Shown: positions 35,601-44,944, counted from the first letter of the stretch. The stretch is DNA of 64,000 nt from Gulosibacter hominis (GCF_904842695.1 NZ_CAJGWQ010000007.1:53833-117832), one strand, 5' to 3'. Notes: a model not told the origin generated them from the sequence alone. Numbers and translations are program-made.

Positions 35601-35633
35601 GTGGCACCGACGCCCCTAAGGCGTCGGTGCCAC
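35601..35633 (-). terminator. Terminator of the 35649-36719 gene
   Basis: GTGGCACCGACGCC and its exact complement GGCGTCGGTGCCAC, 14 pairs, around the loop CCTAA, just after the stop of the minus-strand gene. The minus-strand tail is GCTTTTCCC. Confidence 0.8.
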
Positions 35634-35648
35634 TTCAAATACTGTGCC

Positions 35649-36719
35649 CTACGGCTTCAGTGTGAACTCAATCTTTTCGGCCGCACTCTGGAAATCTGAC
35701 TGCGACATCGTTCCGCTGCTGCACATACCCGCGAACATCATCATGTGATCACTTTCGGGGAAGGTGTGGACGGCCGCATAGGCTTCGGAGATGCCACTGA
35801 AATTACCCGAGAACTTCACCAGCAGGAATTCGACCTGCTCGCCGTTCGAGTCGGTGTAGGTGGCAGTGCCGAGGTCGTCGGCCTTACCGTTTGGGTCACC
35901 CATGGCGCTCAGGGCCGCGCCCATCTGGCCACGCATTTGGTCGGTGCTGACGCCACTGGCGCTGTCGGGCATAACCTGCGCCATGATCAGGCACGAGCCG
36001 TCGCTCGACATGGCGCTCATCATGTGCGGGTCACTACCCGCGTCGTACGGGGTGAAGTCACTACCGCCATAGCCTTCGATGCTGATGTCGCTGACGCCGG
36101 CGCGCGAGCTCAGGCTGTAGTCGCCACCGCCGCCGTTATCGTCGTCACCGTTATCGGTGTCGTCACCATTATCGCCGCCGCCATTATCGGTGTCGTCACC
36201 ATTATCACCGCCGCCATTATCGGTGCCGCCGTTCCCACCGCCACCGGTGTCACTCGCCGGCTCCTCGGCGGTGTTCGACCCGTTGTCGCCGTTGTTCATC
36301 AGCGCCATAACACCAAAAACACCACCGACAACGAGCGCCACAGCGGCTACCGCGGCAACAATCCACACCCAGGGCGCGACACCCTTTTTCTCGGGTTCGG
36401 GCTGCCCGCCACCGTAGCCGTTTCCGGCACCTGCCGGCGGGTACTGGTCGCCATAACCGCCGCCAAACTGGTCGCCGTAGCCGTCGCCGTACTGACCGCC
36501 GTCGTAACCATAGTTGTCGTAACCGGCCTGTTCGCCGCCATAGACCTGCTGGGCATCCTGGCCACCGTACTGGCCGTATCCCTGCTGGTCACCGCCCTGC
36601 GAATAGGAGGCGTAGTCATTACCGCCGGCCTGCTGACCATACTGACCATGCTGGTCACCGCCCGGGTAGTTCGGGTCGTAGTTACCCTGCCCTCCGGCAG
36701 GCGGATACTGATTCGACAT
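35649..36719 (-). CDS. Membrane-anchored protein with Gly/Tyr/Gln-rich N-terminus
   Basis: 356 residues. Residues 1-110 are low-complexity (YGQQAGGNDYASYSQGG, repeated GYG and QY), as in proteins that bind division or signalling partners. A single membrane helix lies at about 117-137 (VWIVAAVAAVALVVGGVFGV). An extracellular linker has the repeats NGGGDNGDDTD, encoded by a 33-bp tandem unit near 36140-36230. The C-terminal 150-residue domain ends AAEKIEFTLKP and has two cysteines (GSCLI, GMCSSG). The domain is not recognised. Confidence 0.68.
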   Translation of the reverse strand: MSNQYPPAGGQGNYDPNYPGGDQHGQYGQQAGGNDYASYSQGGDQQGYGQYGGQDAQQVYGGEQAGYDNYGYDGGQYGDGYGDQFGGGYGDQYPPAGAGNGYGGGQPEPEKKGVAPWVWIVAAVAAVALVVGGVFGVMALMNNGDNGSNTAEEPASDTGGGGNGGTDNGGGDNGDDTDNGGGDNGDDTDNGDDDNGGGGDYSLSSRAGVSDISIEGYGGSDFTPYDAGSDPHMMSAMSSDGSCLIMAQVMPDSASGVSTDQMRGQMGAALSAMGDPNGKADDLGTATYTDSNGEQVEFLLVKFSGNFSGISEAYAAVHTFPESDHMMMFAGMCSSGTMSQSDFQSAAEKIEFTLKP

Positions 36720-36862
36720 GCTTCCCTCCGCGTTGATGATGTTGCGGCTATCTTCGCACGCCTCGAGACTGCAGTCATTTTTTAGCGGGTAATTTCACGC
36801 CAGAGGATGACCAACAGTCCCGAAGCAGTGCAATGACCTCGGGATGATTCGAGGTGCGCTCG

Positions 36863-38131
36863 CTAGGGCTGCAGACCGGCGATCGCGGGACGGAAACCCA
36901 ACCTGGTGTTTTCACAGCAGCCGGCCCGGCACACGTCATACCACGGACCAATGCCGGTACAGGCGGGACGATCTGCCTTCGGAGTACCGTCCAGCCGTTC
37001 TTCAACCAGATCGGCCAGGCCACTCACGAAAGCTGGATGTACGCCGGGGGTCGGGGTGCGTCGGAACGCCAGCTGCGCATCCGCCGCGCTCTGACGCGCC
37101 TCATTATCGAGATCCCAAAGCACTTCCATGTGGTCGCTCACAAAACCGACCGGCACCACGATCACGGCGCGCTTCCCCGCAGCCGGCAGGCCCTCGATCA
37201 CATCGTTAATGTCGGGCTCGAGCCAGGGCTGGCTCGGCGGACCCGAACGCGATTGGTACACCAGCTGCCAGCTCAGCGGGGTGCCTCCCAGGCCCTCCTC
37301 GACGCTTGTCACAACAGCGCGCGATACCTCGAGGTGCTGCGCGGCGTAGGCACCACCAGCACCAAAGTCGCGGCTGTCGGGACCCGATTGCTCCGCATCC
37401 GCTGTCGGGATCGAGTGGGTCGTAAACAGCACCTCAATATCGTCTGGTTGCAGCTCGGGAAGTTCGGCCAGGATGCTGTCGATCGCCTCGCGCAAGCCCA
37501 GTTCGAAAGGCTTCACAAAACCCGGGTGGTCAAAGAACTGGCGCACCTTATCGATTTCGACCTCGCCGTTCAGCTGCAACGCCTCGAGCGCATCGGCGTA
37601 GTCTTCGCGGTACTGCCGGCATGACGAATACGATGCGTAAGCACTAGTGGCGATAGCAAGCAGCCGCTTCGCACCCGCTTCGTGCGCGTCGTTCAGCGCA
37701 TCAACAATGTAGGGATGCCAGTTGCGGTTTCCCCAGTACACGGGCAGCTGGTGACCGCGCCGCTCAAGCTCGGCCGCGAGCGCATCGCGCAGCTGCCGGT
37801 TCTGGTCGTTGATGGGGCTCACCCCGCCGTGCGTGCGATAGTGCACTGCGACCTCTTCGAGCCGCTCATCCGGAATGCCGCGACCCGCGGTCACATTGCG
37901 CAGGAACGGAATAACATCCTCCTGCGCCTCGGGCCCACCGAACGAGGTGAGCAGGATGCCGTCGTAGTCAACTCCCGTTTTCACCCAGGCACTACCGTCG
38001 CGAGCAGGCTCGGTGGCTGCCGAAACCACCGCCCCCGGGCACAGCGGCGCATCCGATGCCGGTGCTGGCTTACGCCCGAGCGGTGACTGCGATGAATCCG
38101 AGTTGTTGCGTCCGAGATTTTGGGCCGCCAA
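36863..38131 (-). CDS. cpfC: Coproporphyrin ferrochelatase
   Basis: 422 residues with an extra polar N-terminus of about 55 residues. The ferrochelatase core begins DGILLTSFGGPEAQEDVIPF. The catalytic His is in FTTHSIPTAD and the acidic partner lies in VVPVGFVSDHMEVLWDLD. The C-terminal CRAGCCENTRLG, with an upstream Cys in PACTGIGPW, supplies the [2Fe-2S] ligands found in actinobacterial enzymes. It inserts Fe2+ into coproporphyrin III, and chdC immediately upstream completes haem. An earlier internal start is possible, since the first 50 residues are not conserved. Confidence 0.92.
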   Translation of the reverse strand: MAAQNLGRNNSDSSQSPLGRKPAPASDAPLCPGAVVSAATEPARDGSAWVKTGVDYDGILLTSFGGPEAQEDVIPFLRNVTAGRGIPDERLEEVAVHYRTHGGVSPINDQNRQLRDALAAELERRGHQLPVYWGNRNWHPYIVDALNDAHEAGAKRLLAIATSAYASYSSCRQYREDYADALEALQLNGEVEIDKVRQFFDHPGFVKPFELGLREAIDSILAELPELQPDDIEVLFTTHSIPTADAEQSGPDSRDFGAGGAYAAQHLEVSRAVVTSVEEGLGGTPLSWQLVYQSRSGPPSQPWLEPDINDVIEGLPAAGKRAVIVVPVGFVSDHMEVLWDLDNEARQSAADAQLAFRRTPTPGVHPAFVSGLADLVEERLDGTPKADRPACTGIGPWYDVCRAGCCENTRLGFRPAIAGLQP

Positions 38132-38839
38132 CTAGGCACCCGCCCCGTGTCGAAGCACCGTACCGAGCTCGTTCGCTGCAATACGACGACCCGCATAGAA
38201 GGGCGTCTCGTGACGCACGTGGCGACGCGCCTCGGTGTAGCGCAGATCACGCATCATATCGACGATCTCGTACAGCTCATCCGATTCAAATGCGAGCATC
38301 CACTCGTAGTCGCTAATCGCAAACGCCGCCACAGTGTTGGCGAGCACCGACTTGAACTTGCTGCCGCGCATCCCATGATCGCGCAGCATCTCGCTACGGT
38401 CAGCCTCGTCGAGCAGGTACCAGTCGTACGAGCGCACGAACGGGTAGATGCTGATCCACTTCTTTGGCTCTTTGCCGTACATGAACGCCGGCATGTGGCG
38501 CTCATTGAACTCGGCGGCACGGTGCACACCGAATACGTTCCAGGTGGTTTCGAGCTGTGCGAACAGCGCGGTCATCCGGATGCGGCGAATCGCGGCCTGC
38601 AGCGCCTCGGGGTCATCGCCGTGCAGCCACAGCAGCACATCGCCGTCATGCCGGAATCCCGACACATCGTAAAGACCACGAACCGTTACACCATTCGCAG
38701 TCACCTCGGCCACCGCAGCCTCAACGGCGGCGGTTGCGCCCGCCAGATCGTCAATATCCGGCGCCGATACCGGCCGACGGAAAACGGTGTAACTGGTGTA
38801 CTGCGTGAGATTGCCAGAAGGCTGCATCGTTTCTGCCAT
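38132..38839 (-). CDS. chdC: Coproheme decarboxylase
   Basis: 235 residues. The catalytic Tyr is in YPFVRSYDWYLL, and the haem-ligand His region is DLRYTEARRHVRHETPF. KWISIYPF is a family signature. It oxidatively decarboxylates coproheme to haem b with peroxide. It is transcribed directly into cpfC, with no gap. TAAGCT six bases before ATG 38839 suggests a leaderless mRNA, although GGAGGC is also present just before the ATG. Confidence 0.94.
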   Translation of the reverse strand: MAETMQPSGNLTQYTSYTVFRRPVSAPDIDDLAGATAAVEAAVAEVTANGVTVRGLYDVSGFRHDGDVLLWLHGDDPEALQAAIRRIRMTALFAQLETTWNVFGVHRAAEFNERHMPAFMYGKEPKKWISIYPFVRSYDWYLLDEADRSEMLRDHGMRGSKFKSVLANTVAAFAISDYEWMLAFESDELYEIVDMMRDLRYTEARRHVRHETPFYAGRRIAANELGTVLRHGAGA

Positions 38840-38891
38840 GCCTCCAGCTTAGTCGGCAGTACCTCAAACCGGCCCGAGGTACGATGCGAAT

Positions 38892-40103
38892 CTAGCGGCG
38901 GTCGGCACCACCGAGCACCGTCAGGCGCATCGTGGCATCGAGATCGCGCAGCTGGTCGATCACTTCGCTGGGCACACCATTCGAGCAGTCGGTAACGGCG
39001 TAACCGATGTTGCCGCTGGTGGCCAGCTGCTGACTGTCGATATTTGCGCCGGCGGCACCCAGCAGCGTGTTCACGCGAGCGAGCACATTCGGTTCGTTGC
39101 GGTGCAGGTGCAACAAACGCACACCGTCGCTGACCGGAGCCAGTTGAATCTCGGGGAGATTCACCGACATATAAGTCGAACCCGAGCTGAGGTAGTCGCG
39201 GAATTTACCGGCAACAAAACGACCGATACCCTCCTGCGCCTCGGCGGTAGAACCACCGATATGCGGGGTCAGGATCACATTGTCGAGCCCGCGCAGCACC
39301 GACTCAAACGGGTCGCCCATCTTCTTCGGTTCGTTCGGGAACACATCAACCGCAGCACCGGCAATGTGGCCCGATTCGATCGCCTCGCGCAGCGCCTCGT
39401 GGTCGACCACATGACCGCGCGACAGGTTGATGAGCAGCGAGCGCGGACGCATCATGGCGATAGTTTCGCGATCGAAAAGGTTGGCGTTTTCGGGGCGTCC
39501 GTCCACGTGAATCGAGACGGTTTCGACGGTCTCCAACAGCTCTTCGAGGGTGCGGCAGCGCACGGCATTACCGATGGCCATCCGGTCGACCACATCGTAG
39601 AAGTACACGTGCATCCCCAGCGCTTCGGCGAGCACCGACAGCTGCGACCCAACATTGCCGTAACCCACAATGCCCAGCGTGCGGCCGCGAACCTCATGCG
39701 ACCCCTTCGCGGTTTTGTTCCACACGCCGTCGTGCATCATGCGGTTGTGGTCGCCGAGGTGACGGGCCATCGCGATGATCTCACCAATGGCGAGCTCAAC
39801 CACCGAGCGCGTGTTCGAGTAGGGAGCGTTAAACACCACCACCGAGTGTTCGGCAGCGGCTTCGAGGTCGATCTGGTTGGTGCCGATCGAGAAGGCCCCC
39901 GCGGCGATCAGCTGCGGATGAGCTTCGAGCACTCGCCTCGTGAGCCGGGTCTTTGAACGAATACCGAGCAGCTGCACACCGTCGAGGGCTGCAATGAGCT
40001 CGTCCTCATCGAGGGCACCCTTACGGGTTTCAACCTCAATTCCTTCGCCTTCAAGAATTCGGGTCGCGTCGGGGTGGATGTTCTCGAGAAGCAGTGCCTT
40101 CAT
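38892..40103 (-). CDS. serA: D-3-phosphoglycerate dehydrogenase
   Basis: 403 residues from ATG 40103 (MKALLLENIHPDA). The NAD fold has GIVGYGNVGSQLSVLAEALGMHVYFYD. Catalytic residues are in LINLSRGHVVD (Arg), DVFPNEP (Glu) and LTPHIGGSTAEAQ (His). The C-terminal ACT domain (about 330-403) contains NEPNVLARVNTLL. This is the E. coli-length form without the long mycobacterial intervening domain. First step of serine synthesis. TAAGAT seven bases before the ATG fits a leaderless promoter. Confidence 0.94.
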   Translation of the reverse strand: MKALLLENIHPDATRILEGEGIEVETRKGALDEDELIAALDGVQLLGIRSKTRLTRRVLEAHPQLIAAGAFSIGTNQIDLEAAAEHSVVVFNAPYSNTRSVVELAIGEIIAMARHLGDHNRMMHDGVWNKTAKGSHEVRGRTLGIVGYGNVGSQLSVLAEALGMHVYFYDVVDRMAIGNAVRCRTLEELLETVETVSIHVDGRPENANLFDRETIAMMRPRSLLINLSRGHVVDHEALREAIESGHIAGAAVDVFPNEPKKMGDPFESVLRGLDNVILTPHIGGSTAEAQEGIGRFVAGKFRDYLSSGSTYMSVNLPEIQLAPVSDGVRLLHLHRNEPNVLARVNTLLGAAGANIDSQQLATSGNIGYAVTDCSNGVPSEVIDQLRDLDATMRLTVLGGADRR

Positions 40104-40242
40104 GCCCCTTATCTTACGACTCTGATGAATACCGTTCACGGCACCCCGCATCTCACCACCCGGGCGCACGACTAACTGCGATACGGTGTGTTTTCAAAAC
40201 TCACGCAGCAGACCCGGTCGATGAACGTGCTCAGGAGGTGCG

Positions 40243-41235
40243 ATGGCACAATCCAAACCTGCCCGCACCCGACTGTATTGGATGGATGCGCTGCGAGGCC
40301 TGGCCGTCATCCTGATTGCCTTCAATCACTCGCTAGATTTCCCCCGCCAGTTCGGATTCGATTTCCGATTCGAGGGGCGCCAAATCCTTTTTGGCTCGCT
40401 GGAGCCGTACCGGGTGCCGCTATTGATGGTGCTCTCGGGGTTGCTCCTGCTGCCCTCGCTAAAAAAACCGCTCGATACCTATCTATGGGGCAAAGTTTCA
40501 CGCATCCTGTGGCCCTACCTCGTCTGGGGTGCGCTCACCGCCGTGACAGTGGTCGACCAGGTCGATCTGTTCAATATCAACTACTGGCGTTCGGGACCGC
40601 TGCACCTGTGGTATTTGGCCGTGCTGCTCGGGGTGTACCTGGTCGCACCACTGGTGCGGTTCATTCCCGCCGCAGTGCTCGCACTCATCGGACCGATCAC
40701 GCTGCTACTGATTGGCGAAACCGACCAGGACATCCGCTTTTTTCTGTTCTGGAGCTTTTTCTTCTTCACCGGAGTAGCCCTCGCTCCCCATCTGACTCGC
40801 CTACAGCAGCTGGGGGTCTGGTTCCCGATCGTGATGGGAACCGCCGCAATTGTCTTTGCCTACGCATCCGTGAACCGAATCATCCTGGTGCTCCCCGACT
40901 ATCCGCTCGGGGTGTTCGCTTCGCTTCCGGGGCTGGCTTTTTTGCTGTGGCTGGCGCCACGGCTACCGCGATTGCCCTTCCTTGAATTCGTTGGGCGCCA
41001 CTCGATCGTGATGTTCTGCGCGCATCCGGTGTCGATGCTGCTTGCGGCACGGGCACTCGCCGTCTGGGAGGTCGCGCTCCCACCAGTTATTACCTGGCTG
41101 ATCATCGCCCTGTTCACTTTCGGCTTCCCGCTGCTGCTGACCTACGCCTATCGCTATATGTACTGGTTATTCGAGCTGCCCGTTCGCATCGACCAGCTGC
41201 GCCGGCTATTCACCCGGCCAAAATCAGCAGCGTGA
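40243..41235 (+). CDS. Acyltransferase-3 family membrane protein
   Basis: 330 residues with about ten membrane helices. RLYWMDALRGLAVILIAFNHS, with the conserved Arg and His, is the acyltransferase-3 signature. WYLAVLLGVYLVAPLVRF is another core region. Start ATG 40243 with AGGAGG at 40232-40237. Members O-acetylate sugars or cell-wall polymers; the substrate is unknown. Its end overlaps the end of azlD by 26 bases on the opposite strand. Confidence 0.85.
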   Translation: MAQSKPARTRLYWMDALRGLAVILIAFNHSLDFPRQFGFDFRFEGRQILFGSLEPYRVPLLMVLSGLLLLPSLKKPLDTYLWGKVSRILWPYLVWGALTAVTVVDQVDLFNINYWRSGPLHLWYLAVLLGVYLVAPLVRFIPAAVLALIGPITLLLIGETDQDIRFFLFWSFFFFTGVALAPHLTRLQQLGVWFPIVMGTAAIVFAYASVNRIILVLPDYPLGVFASLPGLAFLLWLAPRLPRLPFLEFVGRHSIVMFCAHPVSMLLAARALAVWEVALPPVITWLIIALFTFGFPLLLTYAYRYMYWLFELPVRIDQLRRLFTRPKSAA

Positions 41236-41533
41236 CACCATAGGCTCCGATGCCACCGATCAGGCTCAACAGGATATTCCAGCGCCACAGATGCAGCCCG
41301 GCGGTGACCACAACCCCAACGGTGGGCGCCACCCAGTCGATGCCGACAAAACTCGTGTCGCGCAGCGAATAAACCACCAGCACCGTCATCACCCCGATTG
41401 GCAGCAGCAGGCTGAGCTCACGCACAACGGGTTGTTCACGCAACCACTTACCGAACGCAAACGGCAGTGCACGCAACGCAAAGGTGACGATCGACATCAC
41501 CGCAATAATCGCAATCGAGTGAGTCGGGTTCAT
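41210..41533 (-). CDS. azlD: AzlD-type branched-chain amino acid export subunit
   Basis: 107 residues with four hydrophobic segments. The family motif is VTFALRALPFAFGKWLRE, then LLLPIGVMTVLVVYSL. It is the small partner of AzlC in a two-component exporter of branched-chain amino acids. It overlaps azlC by four bases. Confidence 0.88.
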   Translation of the reverse strand: MNPTHSIAIIAVMSIVTFALRALPFAFGKWLREQPVVRELSLLLPIGVMTVLVVYSLRDTSFVGIDWVAPTVGVVVTAGLHLWRWNILLSLIGGIGAYGVTLLILAG

Positions 41534-42237
41534 CCAGCCGCTCGCCTCCGAACCATCACCACTACCAGAGCAACCACCAGGTACGAGAGCATCGAGGTGA
41601 CGAGCATTGCTTCACGGGCAGCCACCACGGCGATCACCGAAATCAGCAGCGCGGCGGCGGCGAGCCCAAACTCACGACTGCGTTTGAGGGCTTCTAGCGA
41701 CAGCACCACGAACAGCGCCGTCATCGCAAAGCCCATAAAGCTGAGATCAAACGGAATCGCGGTGGCCGCGAGCGCCCCCGCCAGCACGCTGCCCGACCAG
41801 TAGATATGTGTGGAGATCTGGACGGTGACCATGCGGGTTGGGGTCAGGTCGTCCGGGTTCTTCGATCCGAGCACCGCATACGACTCATCGGTGAGCGCGT
41901 GAATGGAGTAGAGCCGCAGAGGTAGCGGCCGGATGCGTTCGAGCGGCACCGAGAGACCATAAAAGACGTGGCGTGCGTTCACGAAAAACGTGGTCGTGGC
42001 AACAGCCGGTAGCGGCGCTCCGGTGAGCAGCATCGACACCGCGAGAAACTCGAGCGAACCGGCGAAGACAAACAGCGCGGTGATCGGCGCCCAATACCAG
42101 TCGAGCCCCAGTGCAACGGCGTACATCCCAAACGACAACCCGAGCGGAAGGAACGCAAACAGCACCGGGAAGCTGTCGACCAGCCCCTGGCGCACGTCTT
42201 GCCCCAGGGCCGCGGTCGCTCGTTTCATACCCGCCAT
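41530..42237 (-). CDS. azlC: AzlC-type branched-chain amino acid exporter
   Basis: 235 residues from ATG 42237 (MAGMKRATAALG); ATG 42228 is possible. AzlC signatures are FLPLGLSFGMYAVALGL, FVFAGSLEFLAVSML and FFVNARHVFYGLSVPL, followed by HALTDESYAVL. Six or seven helices. Forms the large subunit of the exporter with AzlD. Confidence 0.9.
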   Translation of the reverse strand: MAGMKRATAALGQDVRQGLVDSFPVLFAFLPLGLSFGMYAVALGLDWYWAPITALFVFAGSLEFLAVSMLLTGAPLPAVATTTFFVNARHVFYGLSVPLERIRPLPLRLYSIHALTDESYAVLGSKNPDDLTPTRMVTVQISTHIYWSGSVLAGALAATAIPFDLSFMGFAMTALFVVLSLEALKRSREFGLAAAALLISVIAVVAAREAMLVTSMLSYLVVALVVVMVRRRAAG

Positions 42238-42368
42238 TCTCACGCCAGTTTGCACCGGGGCCAAACCGGTGGTGGCACCGTGACTGATTGCAGTGGAACA
42301 CGTAAGCCCGCTAGTGATGGGGTAGATGGTTACTCGACCGCAGTTACCGTTACGGCCAGCGAGCGGGA

Positions 42369-42941
42369 CTAGCTGTGGCTGTGGTCGGCTACCAAGCTGC
42401 TGAAGCGATCAATGTAGTTCTGCAGGAACGCCACAGTCGATTCGCGCACGATCGTGTCACCGCCGTCGAACAGCTCCGGTGATTGTGACAGGAACACCTC
42501 TGGCTGCCCCAATGTCGGCATATCGAAGTAGGAGAGCGCCAGGCGCAGATTCTTTTGCGACGAGTAGCCACCCATTCGGCCCACCGAGTGGCTGATGATG
42601 CCCACCGGCAATCCCTTCCAGGCCACATCACTATTGGGCTTGGAACCAATATCGACTGCGTTCTTCACACACGCCGGAATCGTGCGGTTGTTCTCGGGTG
42701 TCACAAACAGGATGCCGTCAGAGGCTTTGATCGTGTTTCGGAAGGCGGTGTATTCGGTGGGGACTGGCTTGTCGGTGACCTCAGGGTCGTCGTAGTCGAA
42801 GTCGTAGAGCGGAAGATCTCGAATCTCGACGATGCTGACCCGGTAGCCCTCGGGGAACAGCGGGATGACGTTCTGCGCAATCTTTCGCGCGAACGAGCCG
42901 CGGCGCAGACTGCCGACAATTACGCTGATGTGCTTGGTCAT
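42369..42941 (-). CDS. NADPH-dependent FMN reductase
   Basis: 190 residues, flavodoxin-like fold. The phosphate loop is VIVGSLRRGSFARKIA. LPLYDFDYDDPE and FVTPENNRTIPACVKNAVD are typical of the YieF/ChrR-type reductases, and GRMGGYSSQKNLRLAL follows. It reduces quinones, azo dyes or metals with NAD(P)H. The gene lies downstream of nrdIF on the same strand, with a 117-base gap after the small 43059 ORF. Confidence 0.9.
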   Translation of the reverse strand: MTKHISVIVGSLRRGSFARKIAQNVIPLFPEGYRVSIVEIRDLPLYDFDYDDPEVTDKPVPTEYTAFRNTIKASDGILFVTPENNRTIPACVKNAVDIGSKPNSDVAWKGLPVGIISHSVGRMGGYSSQKNLRLALSYFDMPTLGQPEVFLSQSPELFDGGDTIVRESTVAFLQNYIDRFSSLVADHSHS

Positions 42942-43058
42942 TGAGTTGATTCACTTTCGTAGGTGGTGGGTTCAGTGGCAGTGCAGTGGTCATGACACCT
43001 GGCCACAGCAGCATCTGTTCGCTGCCGGTTGCCGGTCGACTCAGTTGGTGAAGCGGGC

Positions 43059-43364
43059 TCAGCTTTGAGGCGGTATAAATGGTCGCGCCCCAAACGCTGG
43101 CGGCGGACCTGCACGGTGGGACACCTCAATGAAGCGATCGAGTTTGGCTCTGTCCATGGCATCTTCCGCGCGCAACAAGACCCCGAGCAGCGAGAAGAGA
43201 CCGCCAAGCACCGCATCTCGTTTGGCGCTGGTGCACAACAATCGATGGGCCGCAGGCTGGTTACCTTCGCGGATCGCCTCGAACAACGCGATGGTTTCGA
43301 GCCACGAGCCACTGTCGGGACGCGGCATAGGTTCGGGAGATGGCTTAGAAGTTCCAGTCGTCAT
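43059..43364 (-). CDS. Small hypothetical protein overlapping the end of nrdF
   Basis: 101 residues from ATG 43364, inside the last codons of nrdF (20-base overlap). Residues 20-75 look like a compact helical domain (WLETIALFEAIREGNQPAAH, GLFSLLGVLLRAEDAMDRAK) and the ends are Pro-rich. The overlap suggests co-expression with nrdIF. No homologue recognised. A chance frame cannot be excluded. Confidence 0.5.
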   Translation of the reverse strand: MTTGTSKPSPEPMPRPDSGSWLETIALFEAIREGNQPAAHRLLCTSAKRDAVLGGLFSLLGVLLRAEDAMDRAKLDRFIEVSHRAGPPPAFGARPFIPPQS

Positions 43365-44373
43365 CCGTGGTGTCCTCTCCCTTGCCAATGACGTAGCTCG
43401 ATCCCGAACCACTGAAGAAGTCGTGATTCTCGTCGCTGCCGGGTGAGAGCGCAGCCAGGATCTCGGGTTTTACCTGCGTTTCTTCGGCGGTGAATCGCTG
43501 CGGATAGCCGAGGTTCATGAGGGCTTTGTTGGCGTTGTAGCGCACAAATACCGCGACATCATCCATGAGTCCGAGCGGCTCGTAGAGTTCTCCCGAGTAC
43601 TGCAGTTCGAGTTCATAGAGCTCTTCGAGCAGTGCAAAGGTGAAGTCGTGCATTTCTGCCTGTTTGGCTTCGCCATAGGTTTCGAGCCCGCGCTGGTATT
43701 TGTAGCCCGAGTAATACCCGTGCACTGCTTTATCGCGCAGGATCAGCCGGATCATATCGGCGGTGTTGGTGAGGGTTGCGTGCACCGAGAAGTGCAGCGG
43801 CAAATAGAACCCGGCGTACAGCAGCAGTGATGAGAGCAGCGTCGATGACACCTTCCGCTTCAGCGGATCCGACCCGTAGTAGTGCTGCAGCACCTTTTTG
43901 CACCGTTCCTGCAGCAGATCGTTGCCGATTGCCCAGCGATAGGCCGAGTCGATTTCGGGGGTTGAGGTGAGCGTCGAGAACACCGACGAGTACGAGCGGG
44001 CATGCACCGACTGCATGAACGCGATGTTGGTGTAGACGGCCTCTTCGTGCTCGGTGCGCGCATCCTGAATCTGGCAGATCTCACCGACGGTGGCCTGCAC
44101 GGTGTCGAGCATGGTCAGACCCGTAAACACCCGCATGGTGAGGGTGCGTTCCACTTCGCTCATTTGCTGCCAGGCCGGCAGGTCGTTTGAAAGCGGCACC
44201 TTCTCGGGGAGCCAGAAGTTGGCGGTGAGCCGATTCCACACTTCGAGATCTTTGTCGTCGGCGATGCGGTTCCAGTTGATGGGGCGCAGCCGCGCGGTGG
44301 GGTCATGCCGATAACTCGGCGGAGTGACCGAGAGTTCGGTGACGAGTCGAGGGGATGCAGATGAGTCGGTCAT
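43345..44373 (-). CDS. nrdF: Ribonucleotide reductase small subunit, class Ie (metal-free) type
   Basis: 342 residues from ATG 44373. Standard NrdF landmarks are present: [13 protein letters not shown] (Asp90), [12 protein letters not shown] (His124 and the radical Tyr128), [15 protein letters not shown], and [15 protein letters not shown] (His218). At the three positions where class Ib R2 proteins have metal-binding Glu, this protein has Gln121 (CAG, 44013-44011), Ser181 (TCA) and Lys215 (AAA). This QSK set defines one branch of class Ie R2, which uses a NrdI-made DOPA radical and no metal. It supplies the radical for NrdE, which is not in the window. It overlaps nrdI by four bases. Confidence 0.93.
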   Translation of the reverse strand: MTDSSASPRLVTELSVTPPSYRHDPTARLRPINWNRIADDKDLEVWNRLTANFWLPEKVPLSNDLPAWQQMSEVERTLTMRVFTGLTMLDTVQATVGEICQIQDARTEHEEAVYTNIAFMQSVHARSYSSVFSTLTSTPEIDSAYRWAIGNDLLQERCKKVLQHYYGSDPLKRKVSSTLLSSLLLYAGFYLPLHFSVHATLTNTADMIRLILRDKAVHGYYSGYKYQRGLETYGEAKQAEMHDFTFALLEELYELELQYSGELYEPLGLMDDVAVFVRYNANKALMNLGYPQRFTAEETQVKPEILAALSPGSDENHDFFSGSGSSYVIGKGEDTTDDDWNF

Positions 44374-44924
44374 ACAGGTTGTCCTTCGGTGATCAATGGT
44401 TGGCTGCGTTCGGAAGCTGACGGATCGCGCAAATCGATGGGCTTCGGCTGGATGCGCGCCCAAAACTCGGTGAGTCCCTCGTTGACCCGCTCCACATCCC
44501 GGTCGGTGCCGAGCAGTTCGAAGCGATAGAGCTCGGGCACCCGACACTTGGCCGAGATAATGGGGCCAGCGAGGCAGTAGTACTCACCGAAGTTGGTGTT
44601 TCCGGCGGTGATGACGCCGCGAATGAGGGCGCGATTGGCGGGGTCGTTGAGAAACTGGATCACCTGCTTGGGCACGGCGCCGCTACGTTCTCCCCCGCCA
44701 TATGTGGGAACGACCAGTACAAACGGCCGGGTGACCCGAATCATCCCCTCAACTCGGGGGCGCAGCGGAATGCGAACCGCATCTCGATCAAGCCGGTCGA
44801 CGAACCGCCGGGTGTTTTCGGAAACGCTCGAGAAGTACACCAGGTCGGGTGAGTCGGCTCCTTCCAAGACCCGCACGTCCTGGGTGGTACAAACTGATCG
44901 GCGCACACTTGCACCTGTGCTCAT
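44370..44924 (-). CDS. nrdI: Flavodoxin-like protein NrdI
   Basis: 184 residues from ATG 44924 (GGAGGGG upstream). [18 protein letters not shown] binds the FMN phosphate, [16 protein letters not shown] and [14 protein letters not shown] form the flavin loops. NrdI delivers an oxidant to NrdF. It is needed for the manganese-tyrosyl radical in class Ib and for the DOPA radical in class Ie. The N-terminal 25 residues ([19 protein letters not shown]) are extra. The usual nrdE is missing between nrdI and nrdF. Confidence 0.93.
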   Translation of the reverse strand: MSTGASVRRSVCTTQDVRVLEGADSPDLVYFSSVSENTRRFVDRLDRDAVRIPLRPRVEGMIRVTRPFVLVVPTYGGGERSGAVPKQVIQFLNDPANRALIRGVITAGNTNFGEYYCLAGPIISAKCRVPELYRFELLGTDRDVERVNEGLTEFWARIQPKPIDLRDPSASERSQPLITEGQPV

Positions 44925-44944
44925 TTCACTCCCCCTCCAACTCG

